Assembly (NCBI GenBank): GCA_903891235.1
Contig: CAITDW010000231.1
Span: 1-10,654 of the forward strand
Direction of reading: 5' to 3'
Source of the DNA: an uncultured Candidatus Saccharibacteria bacterium
GTDB lineage: Bacteria > Patescibacteriota > Saccharimonadia > Saccharimonadales > UBA4665
DNA length: 10,654 nucleotides
Position 1 is the stretch's first letter, and each line of letters starts with the position of its first letter. Below, piece after piece: positions 1 to 5,397 of this stretch. Under the pieces are notes generated by a model, which was given only the letters and a program-made list of their open reading frames with translations, was not told where the DNA came from and ran no database searches. The translations under genes were made by a program, and so were the position numbers.

Positions 1-515
1 TTATTGACAATTCTTTGAAAAAGAGACAAGTTCCTCGTAATTTTTAATATTATTTTCTTCAAATTAGAAATTTTTAAACTATCAGATTTTGTTATGCCAT
101 TTATAGATATAATGAGTGAGATATTATTCGATAAATCATCATATTTTTGAAGTGCACGAGTTAAAACAATAAATCCAAAGCCGTTTGCTACTATCGTAAA
201 TTTTTTATTTTTATATCTGAGTTTAATAATTGATGCTATATAATCAGCATAATTGTCTAGACTGGGTTTCTTGTTTATGTGACTGAAAGATTCCATGTTC
301 CCGATCCCTGGCATATCAATTGCAGTAACGCTCCCATAATGATGAAATAAATTTATTATGTTCCATGAGAGGTCCAGATTCGATAATAAATCAGGGATAT
401 ACAGAATTTTTTTATTAGTATTTTTGTTTTCCATATAAAACATTCTGCCTCTCAAACCATTAACATTTAGGGTGAATATATGCTTTTTTGGAAACTTAAT
501 GATTCTTTTCTTCAT
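1..515 (-). CDS. Alpha/beta-hydrolase-like protein, N-terminal part (cut by left edge), probably non-catalytic
   Basis: I translated this frame by hand: 171 codons run without a stop from ATG at 515 to the left edge, so the C-terminus is missing. The layout follows the alpha/beta-hydrolase fold. Strand b3 and the following turn read ILYIPDLLSN, where active members have the oxyanion LHG motif, and a W follows at the usual distance. Next comes VTAIDMPGIGNMES, matching the family's D-x-P-G-x-G-x-S. Then IVANGFGFIVL sits where the nucleophile elbow G-x-S-x-G belongs. The catalytic Ser position is Gly and the oxyanion HG is PD, so an ordinary esterase or peptidase reaction looks unlikely; a binding or scaffold role is inferred. 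The protein has no signal peptide. It is divergent from the tRNA gene, and I see no convincing Shine-Dalgarno site. The fold call is fairly secure; the function is unknown. Confidence 0.6.
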   Translation of the reverse strand, partial: MKKRIIKFPKKHIFTLNVNGLRGRMFYMENKNTNKKILYIPDLLSNLDLSWNIINLFHHYGSVTAIDMPGIGNMESFSHINKKPSLDNYADYIASIIKLRYKNKKFTIVANGFGFIVLTRALQKYDDLSNNISLIISINGITKSDSLKISNLKKIILKITRNLSLFQRIVN

Positions 516-589
516 TATATTGACTTTAAACTATTATTTAGATACTCACAACATATTTATATAAAAATACAAATTCCGTAATATAACAT

Positions 590-618
590 TTGTATGTACT
601 GTCAATATAGGATAAAAT
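590..618 (+). promoter_or_regulatory. Promoter of tRNA-Gln
   Basis: A -35-like TTGTAT (590-595) is followed after exactly 17 bases by TAAAAT (613-618), with the tRNA starting 11 bases later at 630. The spacing fits a housekeeping sigma factor promoter. Confidence 0.5.
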
Positions 619-629
619 TATTCAGTTAG

Positions 630-704
630 TGGGGCGTGGCCAAGTGGTAAGGCACCAGTTTTTGGTACTGGTATTCGGGGGTTCGAATCCCTCCGCCCCA
701 GCCA
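630..704 (+). tRNA. tRNA-Gln (anticodon TTG)
   Basis: The full cloverleaf can be drawn. The acceptor starts with T630, which pairs with A700, as is typical of bacterial tRNA-Gln, and continues GGGGCG/CGCCCC. A D-arm follows, then the anticodon stem CCAGT/ACTGG (655-659/667-671) with a seven-base loop holding TTG at 662-664, which reads CAA. The T-arm is GGGGG, TTCGAAT, CCCTC. Discriminator G701 and the CCA end at 702-704 are encoded. It is transcribed away from the hydrolase-like gene. No amidotransferase or Gln synthetase gene is in view, so the charging route is not visible. Confidence 0.97.
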
Positions 705-712
705 AAAAATTT

Positions 713-769
713 TTAACAGAGGTAGACCCGGTTCCATTACCGGAATTTGTTTTACGTCTGATCTGTTAA
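713..769. repeat. 57-base imperfect palindrome behind tRNA-Gln
   Basis: The outer arms TTAACAGA (713-720) and TCTGTTAA (762-769) are exact reverse complements. Inside them AGAC (724-727) pairs with GTCT (756-759), and CCGGT (728-732) with ACCGG (739-743) around a six-base loop. Together this gives 17 base pairs in one long hairpin, starting 9 bases after the tRNA CCA end. It has no T-run directly behind it, so it is not a standard terminator. A processing signal for the tRNA transcript, part of a structured RNA, or the relic of a small palindromic element are all possible. Confidence 0.6.
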
Positions 770-809
770 TCAAGTTCGAATCCTTTTTCTCGTATTATTA
801 GTTCATCCG

Positions 810-840
810 AGCCAGTTTTTAGCTAGTTAAAACTAAGGCT
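810..840. repeat. Second hairpin in the post-tRNA tract
   Basis: AGCC plus AGTTTT (810-819) pairs with AAAACT (829-834) and GGCT (837-840), giving ten base pairs with a two-base bulge and a nine-base loop. There is no T-run after it on either strand, so it is unlikely to be a simple terminator. With the 713-769 palindrome it fills most of the 160 bases between the tRNA and the next ORF. Confidence 0.5.
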
Positions 841-864
841 TACTCCTTACTTTCATCTTCTAAC

Positions 865-1359
865 TTGACCATAAGCCTACATAAGGAACGGGCAGCTAAA
901 AACCTGAACACGTCCCATGACCGTAAACTAAAAAGAATAAAGAAAATCATTAACGTCGGCAGGCAGCTAGCCGTTATATCAACCGAGATGCAACCGATAG
1001 AGCACGAAGCAGACCTACTCGAACGAGTTGCCTATTTTAAGAAGATAAAGCTTTCGGAGCTGACGAGCGCAATCTTAACTTGCTTCACGATACGAGCTTG
1101 CTTGTCGTTGGGTATTCCACAAATTCGAAAGTATATGAAGCGACTCTTAAATACGCTAAGGCGAGGAACAACAGGTAAACAAAAAGGAGTGATATTACTT
1201 AAAGACCTAGCATACTTCCAAGGTCAAGAATCTGTTTGGAAATCTTTCGAAGATGTTCATACAGAAGCAGATCTTGATCTACTACTTGCTGGAAAATTAG
1301 ATATTACTAAACTGGATCACAAACGTATCGCAGAAATGATTCTTCAAAAAAATAACTAG
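865..1359 (+). CDS. Hypothetical protein, unrecognised, possibly degraded or foreign
   Basis: The frame is open from 823 to TAG at 1357-1359. The only early initiator is TTG at 865 (164 aa), which has no Shine-Dalgarno or -10 signal. A better supported start may be ATG 988 (123 aa): TATATC (975-980) lies 7 bases upstream, the spacing used by other genes here. I do not recognise the protein. The N-terminal third is basic (HDRKLKRIKKII); the C-terminal 60 residues are acidic and look normally coding, with codon use like the neighbours. The centre (about 1040-1170) is GC-richer and Cys- and Arg-rich in this frame. A second frame open there, ending at 1173, reads more like protein (SLLVVGYSTNSKVYEATLKY), so a frameshifted remnant is possible. 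It follows the tRNA, a common insertion point. Confidence 0.35.
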   Translation: MTISLHKERAAKNLNTSHDRKLKRIKKIINVGRQLAVISTEMQPIEHEADLLERVAYFKKIKLSELTSAILTCFTIRACLSLGIPQIRKYMKRLLNTLRRGTTGKQKGVILLKDLAYFQGQESVWKSFEDVHTEADLDLLLAGKLDITKLDHKRIAEMILQKNN

Positions 1360-1383
1360 AAAAAATCTATAAATTTTTTTTAT
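1360..1383 (+). terminator. Possible AT-only terminator
   Basis: AAAAAAT (1360-1366) and ATTTTTT (1373-1379) can pair around a six-base loop and run into a T-rich tract directly behind the stop codon at 1359. The stem has no GC pairs, so the call is weak. Confidence 0.25.
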
Positions 1384-1419
1384 TCAAATTTTATTTTATA
1401 TATTTACCTTAAAACAAAG

Positions 1420-1425
1420 TATAAT
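1420..1425 (+). promoter_or_regulatory. -10 box for the sortase (leaderless start)
   Basis: A perfect TATAAT ends 7 bases before ATG 1432. Transcription would start at or next to the A of the ATG, giving a leaderless mRNA. I see no convincing -35 hexamer. Confidence 0.6.
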
Positions 1426-1431
1426 TAAAAG

Positions 1432-2094
1432 ATGAAAAGAGAGAAATTAATTAAAAGATTATCAAAAAATAAGATAACCTTATTTTTATTTTTCATTGCA
1501 ATAATTTGTTTCGGTATAGCCATTTATCTTTCGTCAACTCAATATATTCAGAACAAGAAGATAGCAAATTACATCAAGAAGAATAATATAGTCTTACCGT
1601 CTACTAAAAAAATTACAGAGACTGATTTCTCAAAATTTCAGGCACCGAGTGATTATCCAAAGTATTTATTCATCCCATCAATCAATGTAAAGACTATAGT
1701 TAAACCAGTCGGATTAACAAAAAATTCTCAAATTGGTACGCCAGATAATGTATTTACTGCAGCCTGGTATATTAAAAGTAGTAAACCAGGCGAAATTGGC
1801 GCAACGCTTATTGATGGCCATGTATCTAGTTGGACGTCTAACGGAGTTTTTTACAATCTTAAGAAATTAAAGGCTGGAGATACTATTCAAATTCAAAAAG
1901 GCAACAATTCAATACTCAACTATAAAGTTGTGAAGACTGCTATTTATGATTCAAATTCAATCCAGGATAATCAAATCTTAGACGCAGTAAATCCAAAAGT
2001 TTCTGGTCTTAACTTAATTACGTGCTACGGTAAAGTAGATAAGAACACAAATGAATTCCAGCAAAGGTTAATCGTCTATAGTCAACTAAAATAA
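1432..2094 (+). CDS. Sortase (class F/E-like), membrane-anchored transpeptidase
   Basis: Sortases cut surface proteins at a C-terminal sorting signal and join them to the cell wall or to other proteins outside the membrane. This 220-residue protein has a basic start and one membrane segment (about residues 15-34), a linker, then the sortase barrel from about residue 77. The catalytic residues are visible: His130 in LIDGHVSSW, Cys198 in LNLITCYGKVD, and Arg212 in QQRLIVYSQL. The phrases GVFYNLKKLKAGD and TCYGK...QRLIVY resemble the short actinobacterial class F and E sortases more than SrtA or pilin sortases. No sorting-signal substrate is encoded nearby, so the target is unknown. It appears leaderless, and an acyltransferase follows after 36 bases. 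The enzyme family is secure; the class is a judgement. Confidence 0.9.
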   Translation: MKREKLIKRLSKNKITLFLFFIAIICFGIAIYLSSTQYIQNKKIANYIKKNNIVLPSTKKITETDFSKFQAPSDYPKYLFIPSINVKTIVKPVGLTKNSQIGTPDNVFTAAWYIKSSKPGEIGATLIDGHVSSWTSNGVFYNLKKLKAGDTIQIQKGNNSILNYKVVKTAIYDSNSIQDNQILDAVNPKVSGLNLITCYGKVDKNTNEFQQRLIVYSQLK

Positions 2095-2115
2095 ATTGCT
2101 TTAAAAAAGATATTA

Positions 2116-2121
2116 TGTAAT
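2116..2121 (+). promoter_or_regulatory. Possible -10 box for the acyltransferase
   Basis: TGTAAT matches five of six positions of the -10 consensus and lies 9 bases before ATG 2131. There is no Shine-Dalgarno site. The gene could also be read from the sortase promoter. Confidence 0.35.
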
Positions 2122-2130
2122 GATATACCG

Positions 2131-2877
2131 ATGGAAAAAATATCACCAGAAAACCACGAGAAGATTTATGAACATTTTGCTAACATCGAAATAAACAAAA
2201 AGCTACAAAGCATAGGATTTTTTGCTATGCATCTTTTATATAAAAGTGATGTTTATTATGAAAATAATTCTGATGAAAAAATCCATTCCCACTTAAGCAA
2301 TGGAGGATCAGTCATATTAGCGCCCAATCATCAATCACTTGCTGATACACCAACAATAGCTGGTCTAGTTTATGAAGATGCATTTAAACCGCTTAAAGGT
2401 ACAACTATTATTCCAGCAAAAGCCGAAATGTTCATTTGGCCGCTAGTAGGCAGATTTATTCCACACATGCTAGCACATCCAGCTTTCAGATCTAAGAGTT
2501 TTGATGATATACCAGAAGGAAAAACCATGAGAGATGCAGCAACAAATAATTTAATCAACTTTAATATTGACCACCTAAACAATGGAGGTCATTGTGCAAT
2601 ATTTTCTGAATCAACTAGGAACAGAAACAACCCAAAAGAAGTTCGGGATCTTAAAACTGGCATTGCTAGGATTGCTATGGGTGTAAAAAATAGGGACTCA
2701 TTAGCCATAATACCAATGGGATTTGCTTATAGAATTAAAAGCCTTCATTTAAGGCCTCTTGTAGTTGCCGGTGAACCAATTATAACAACTGGTATGAATC
2801 AAGAAGAAATACTAGATTCTGCAAAAGATAGCATACAAGAAGTTACCACGAAAGCCTTCGAGCTAGTGAAAATATAG
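2131..2877 (+). CDS. PlsC-like 1-acyl-glycerol-3-phosphate acyltransferase family protein
   Basis: Members of this family transfer an acyl chain to a glycerophospholipid precursor at the inner face of the membrane. All four family blocks can be seen in the 248 residues: block I NHQSLAD with the catalytic His67-x4-Asp72; block II around KAEMFIWPLVGRFI (97-110); block III FSESTRNR (158-165), which replaces the common FPEGTRS and keeps Glu160 and Arg163; and block IV IIPMGF with Pro195. The length is normal. There is no clear transmembrane helix, which fits the monotopic members. It lies 36 bases behind the sortase on the same strand and ends tail to tail with a methyltransferase region. The exact acceptor (lysophosphatidate or another lysolipid) cannot be read from the sequence. 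The family is secure; calling it plsC itself would overreach. Confidence 0.87.
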   Translation: MEKISPENHEKIYEHFANIEINKKLQSIGFFAMHLLYKSDVYYENNSDEKIHSHLSNGGSVILAPNHQSLADTPTIAGLVYEDAFKPLKGTTIIPAKAEMFIWPLVGRFIPHMLAHPAFRSKSFDDIPEGKTMRDAATNNLINFNIDHLNNGGHCAIFSESTRNRNNPKEVRDLKTGIARIAMGVKNRDSLAIIPMGFAYRIKSLHLRPLVVAGEPIITTGMNQEEILDSAKDSIQEVTTKAFELVKI

Positions 2878-2879
2878 AC

Positions 2880-3167
2880 TTTTCTGAATATAAATATTAT
2901 TGAATCTAGCATAATTATAAATGGACTAATTAAAGGATTAATATATTGGCCATTAGTAATTATACTAGCAAGATAATTATCATATGCATCGTTATATCTT
3001 GTTAGGGGAACAATATATGTACCCTCAGTAATCTCATTCCATGATATAAACGTCCAGCCATCAGGCTTACTTTGAACAACTAGATACATTGTGGGGTAAG
3101 GGTTGGTATTCAGAGTGGGATAATGGTGTATCTGAATATAGTCGTTACAATAGATATCTTTAGTTAA
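2880..3167 (-). pseudogene. C-terminal remnant of a GH99/WbsX-like glycan protein
   Basis: Reading the minus strand from 3167, the frame begins straight after the TAG of the methyltransferase and stays in the same frame. It contains PDGWTFISWNEITEGTYIVP and then a stretch ending DAYDNYLASI (about 3065-2950). This strongly resembles the C-terminal SWNE-x2-EGT-x-IEP...RYG-x2-YL block of GH99-like/WbsX proteins, which act on cell-surface polysaccharides and often sit beside methyltransferases. Only some 45 residues match; the catalytic barrel is missing and no good start exists (the first ATG is at 3089). After the match the frame turns hydrophobic and runs antisense into the acyltransferase end, stopping at 2799. 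It is most likely the tail of a deleted gene. Translation by read-through of the methyltransferase stop is the alternative. This stretch otherwise holds no gene. Confidence 0.5.
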
Positions 3168-3935
3168 CTATTTTAACCTACAAAGAACTACATAACCTTC
3201 ACCAAGATCAGTTTTATTGAAAAGTTTACTTATATAGTAGAAGGGCTTAATGGCTTTCTCTGTATCTAGAGAATTTAAGAAAGCTGGTAATTTAACAGGA
3301 TTAATGCCACTATCCATACTTTTTGTATCCATTGAGTCATGGCTATTTTTATAATTCTTAATATAAAAAGATAGTTTCCTGAGTATTCTTACCCAATTAG
3401 TAAAAGGGTATCCGTAGTTATCAAGTGATACAATTTCAAGCTTCTGTGATTTTAATAGTTTTAATAATTCATGTTTTTCGTATCGTCTAAAGTGTCCAAC
3501 TGCTTTATCTGATGAATCATAAAGCCTTTGCTTAGCCGGTACAGATAGTAAGATATATTTATTAGATAATTTAACTAAAGTACTCAACAAACTATAGTCA
3601 TCTTCTACATGCTCAAGTACCTCACAGCAGACTACTAAATCATATTTGTCTTTATATTTTTTAGATTTACTAGAATTTTGAAGTTCAAAATTAATATTAC
3701 TGTTATTAAGATCTCTCTCTAGTTTAATCTTATTAGCTGCTGCTATGGCACCTTTTGAATAATCTAATCCTTTTCCAATAAGTCCATGTTCAGCTAATGT
3801 GCAAGCAAGTTCACCAGCACCACAACCAATATCTATAAAGGTCTTTACTTCAATAGTACTAACGAGGTCTAGTATATTTAACTTTCTAAATAAGTACCTA
3901 GGCGCCTTAATAAACTTTTTATTATTATTTTTCAT
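3168..3935 (-). CDS. Class I SAM-dependent methyltransferase
   Basis: This 255-residue enzyme should transfer a methyl group from S-adenosylmethionine. Motif I is FIDIGCGAGELA (33-44), the acidic end of strand b2 is GLDYSKG (56-62), and motif IV is YDLVVCCEVLEHVEDD (98-113), typical of Methyltransf_11/23-type enzymes. The later block GHFRRYEKHELLKLL (147-161) is common in methyltransferases of glycan and lipid clusters. The C-terminal 70 residues are less typical and may shape the substrate pocket. There is no signal peptide, so it is cytoplasmic. The start ATG 3935 is supported by TATAAA 8 bases upstream; an ATG at 3939 is out of frame and stops at once. The trailing GH99-like remnant suggests a polysaccharide context, but the substrate is unknown. 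Confidence 0.85.
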   Translation of the reverse strand: MKNNNKKFIKAPRYLFRKLNILDLVSTIEVKTFIDIGCGAGELACTLAEHGLIGKGLDYSKGAIAAANKIKLERDLNNSNINFELQNSSKSKKYKDKYDLVVCCEVLEHVEDDYSLLSTLVKLSNKYILLSVPAKQRLYDSSDKAVGHFRRYEKHELLKLLKSQKLEIVSLDNYGYPFTNWVRILRKLSFYIKNYKNSHDSMDTKSMDSGINPVKLPAFLNSLDTEKAIKPFYYISKLFNKTDLGEGYVVLCRLK

Positions 3936-3943
3936 TCATACTA

Positions 3944-3949
3944 TTTATA
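3944..3949 (-). promoter_or_regulatory. -10 box for the methyltransferase (leaderless start)
   Basis: On the minus strand TATAAA ends 8 bases before ATG 3935. A perfect TTGACA lies further upstream (3984-3979), but 29 bases away, too far for a normal -35. Confidence 0.45.
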
Positions 3950-4009
3950 CATTAATACCAAATAAAATAATAATTTATTGTCAATCTGTAAATAAATAGC
4001 ATAAGTGAC

Positions 4010-4015
4010 TATAAT
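4010..4015 (+). promoter_or_regulatory. -10 box for the 4024 gene (leaderless start)
   Basis: A perfect TATAAT ends 8 bases before ATG 4024, with TG a few bases upstream (TGAC-TATAAT), close to an extended -10. It is back to back with the methyltransferase promoter in an 88-base divergent spacer. Confidence 0.6.
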
Positions 4016-4023
4016 AAACATAT

Positions 4024-4443
4024 ATGGAAGAGATTCGTGACAAAAATAACAATCAGATTACTGGGTTTTTAATTAATGACACCGAGGAGACCGACACTCT
4101 AAAATTTTCATCAGAAATATATTTAAGGGGATTGTTAAAAAATAATCCTGAAGGTTTAGCGACTGAGGATTTATCACTAATCAATGGTTACTATATTATT
4201 GATGAGTTTATATCTAATTTAGATAAGGGTGTTAGAGTACTGACTACTGAGAAAGACTATTATATTGCCAATCTAACCATCGAGTATTTCATGAAGTATT
4301 TTGATTGGTGCCGCGAAAATAAAGCAATATATAAAGCTTCAAAAGAAGAAGCTATTGATGTTAATACTTTTGTTAATCACGCTATAGTTGGTAATAAAAT
4401 CCTAAACCAAATATCAACTGTAATCAATAATATAGAAAGATAA
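4024..4443 (+). CDS. Hypothetical protein, 139 aa
   Basis: I do not recognise a family. The protein is acidic, with no signal peptide, no membrane segment and no Cys or His cluster that would suggest a metal site. It looks mostly alpha-helical. The middle contains NGYYIIDEFISNLDKGVRVL (about 53-72) and a Tyr/Phe/Trp-rich stretch, YFMKYFDWC (about 87-95). Codon use matches the neighbours, and the start has a perfect -10 box at the leaderless distance, so I believe it is a real gene. It is divergent from the methyltransferase, and its stop lies two bases from the stop of the convergent desaturase. Confidence 0.75.
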   Translation: MEEIRDKNNNQITGFLINDTEETDTLKFSSEIYLRGLLKNNPEGLATEDLSLINGYYIIDEFISNLDKGVRVLTTEKDYYIANLTIEYFMKYFDWCRENKAIYKASKEEAIDVNTFVNHAIVGNKILNQISTVINNIER

Positions 4444-4451
4444 TATTATCT
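4438..4451. repeat. 14-base perfect palindrome over two convergent stop codons
   Basis: AGATAATATTATCT is its own reverse complement and contains the TAA of the 4024 gene (4441-4443) and the TAA of the desaturase (4446-4448). It has no loop or GC-rich stem, so termination activity is doubtful. Confidence 0.35.
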
Positions 4452-5312
4452 CAGAGAACGAGTAGCTATTCTTGCTAGTAACGCTATATGACGAAGTAAT
4501 TTATCTCTAGCATGCTCAGCATCATTTGATAGGTTAGTAAGTGATTCTATGTCCCATCTATTAAATGTTGGCGTTACGACATTCTCAAAGAATTGAGGAA
4601 TATTATAGATTCCGGCTTTTTCAATAATTTTAGAATGTCTATCAAAGTCTGGAATACCAGTACCAGGCATTTTAAAGCCCTTCAGCTCCTTTAAGGCTGC
4701 AATAACCATAGTTGATGGATCTATCTCAAATGCTTTTGTTGCAAGGCCTGAATAGAACTCATGATGAAGTCCTTCATCGCCAGCTACCATTGCCATTATT
4801 TTGCGTCCATTTAATTCCTTATCAAGCATCTTTCCAGTATTCCTATGTGCTACTTGAGTGGCTAATTCCTGGAGGCTTGTATAAACCATTAGTTCCGCAA
4901 GGCTATCAGGCTGTGGCACTTCGCCTTTAGACATTTGTACACGGCGACCATCCTCAAGATAAATTGGATCAATTGCTCTTGTTGCTAGTGCCCAGTCTCT
5001 TATTACAGCTGAATGTCGCCATTCCTCACTTGTCCACTGCATCGTCCAGTCTCTCAAGGGGTGACCTTCTGGGGCATGGGAAATAATCGTATTCGTATAA
5101 TAAGGTAGGTTATCCTCGGTCAATAGATTGACATAAATTGCGCTCCTAACAGCTTCATCTAGTGGATATTGCTCGGGACTCCAATCTTTTTCCTTATAAT
5201 TTGAAGCTATCTCATATGGAATTTCTAGGTGAGGGTACCAATCTTTAGATACACTCAGATGCCTGTTATATAACGCTTCAGTTGTCTCAGATAATTCATT
5301 TAATATATTCAA
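4446..5312 (-). CDS. Acyl-ACP desaturase (di-iron, actinobacterial DesA type)
   Basis: Soluble acyl-ACP desaturases use a di-iron centre, oxygen and reduced ferredoxin to put a double bond into an acyl chain on acyl carrier protein. In this 288-residue protein the iron ligands can be placed: Glu66, Glu97 and His100 in SEEWRH, Glu149, and Glu180 and His183 in DEGLHHEF. The spacings between the last four sites match the plant enzyme closely (52 and 31 residues against 53 and 33). The opening NRHLSVSKDWYPH resembles mycobacterial DesA proteins. The start is TTG 5312. A TATTAT (5343-5338) sits exactly 7 bases before an in-frame ATC at 5330, so a longer, non-standard start is possible. The electron donor and ACP are not in view. 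An R2-like oxidase is the other ferritin-like option, but less likely. Confidence 0.85.
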   Translation of the reverse strand: MNILNELSETTEALYNRHLSVSKDWYPHLEIPYEIASNYKEKDWSPEQYPLDEAVRSAIYVNLLTEDNLPYYTNTIISHAPEGHPLRDWTMQWTSEEWRHSAVIRDWALATRAIDPIYLEDGRRVQMSKGEVPQPDSLAELMVYTSLQELATQVAHRNTGKMLDKELNGRKIMAMVAGDEGLHHEFYSGLATKAFEIDPSTMVIAALKELKGFKMPGTGIPDFDRHSKIIEKAGIYNIPQFFENVVTPTFNRWDIESLTNLSNDAEHARDKLLRHIALLARIATRSLR

Positions 5313-5337
5313 ATCTTTTTGCTTGTTGATCTCAAAA

Positions 5338-5343
5338 ATAATA
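5338..5343 (-). promoter_or_regulatory. -10 box upstream of the desaturase
   Basis: On the minus strand TATTAT lies in the 85-base gap between the kinase stop and the desaturase. The expected transcription start falls near 5330, giving either a leader of about 18 bases before TTG 5312 or a leaderless ATC start. Confidence 0.4.
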
Positions 5344-5397
5344 TTAATCCTTTTTTAAACTAGTTAGTAAGTATTAATATAATACCAAAGTTAAGTA

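Noticed and set aside
713..769. Insertion sequence or MITE with terminal repeats
   Set aside because: The arms are part of one continuous hairpin, there is no clear target-site duplication, and no second copy was noticed in the window.
705..1173. tmRNA, RNase P RNA, SRP RNA or group I/II intron
   Set aside because: I looked for their conserved cores by eye on both strands (for example GAGGAAAGTCC, GGTTCGACTCC-type 3' ends, domain V) and found none. An unknown RNA remains possible.
630..1359. Integrated element inserted at tRNA-Gln
   Set aside because: Only a 10-base T-arm repeat is present, and that decamer is a generic tRNA motif. No integrase or other mobility gene is visible, so I kept it only as a possibility.
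2370..2582. 70-codon minus-strand frame
   Set aside because: It lies wholly antisense inside the acyltransferase gene, which has all its family motifs on the plus strand; the minus frame has no recognisable features or start signal.
3799..3999. 66-codon plus-strand frame
   Set aside because: It mostly overlaps the methyltransferase motif I region on the other strand and continues into the divergent promoter spacer; it has no motifs.
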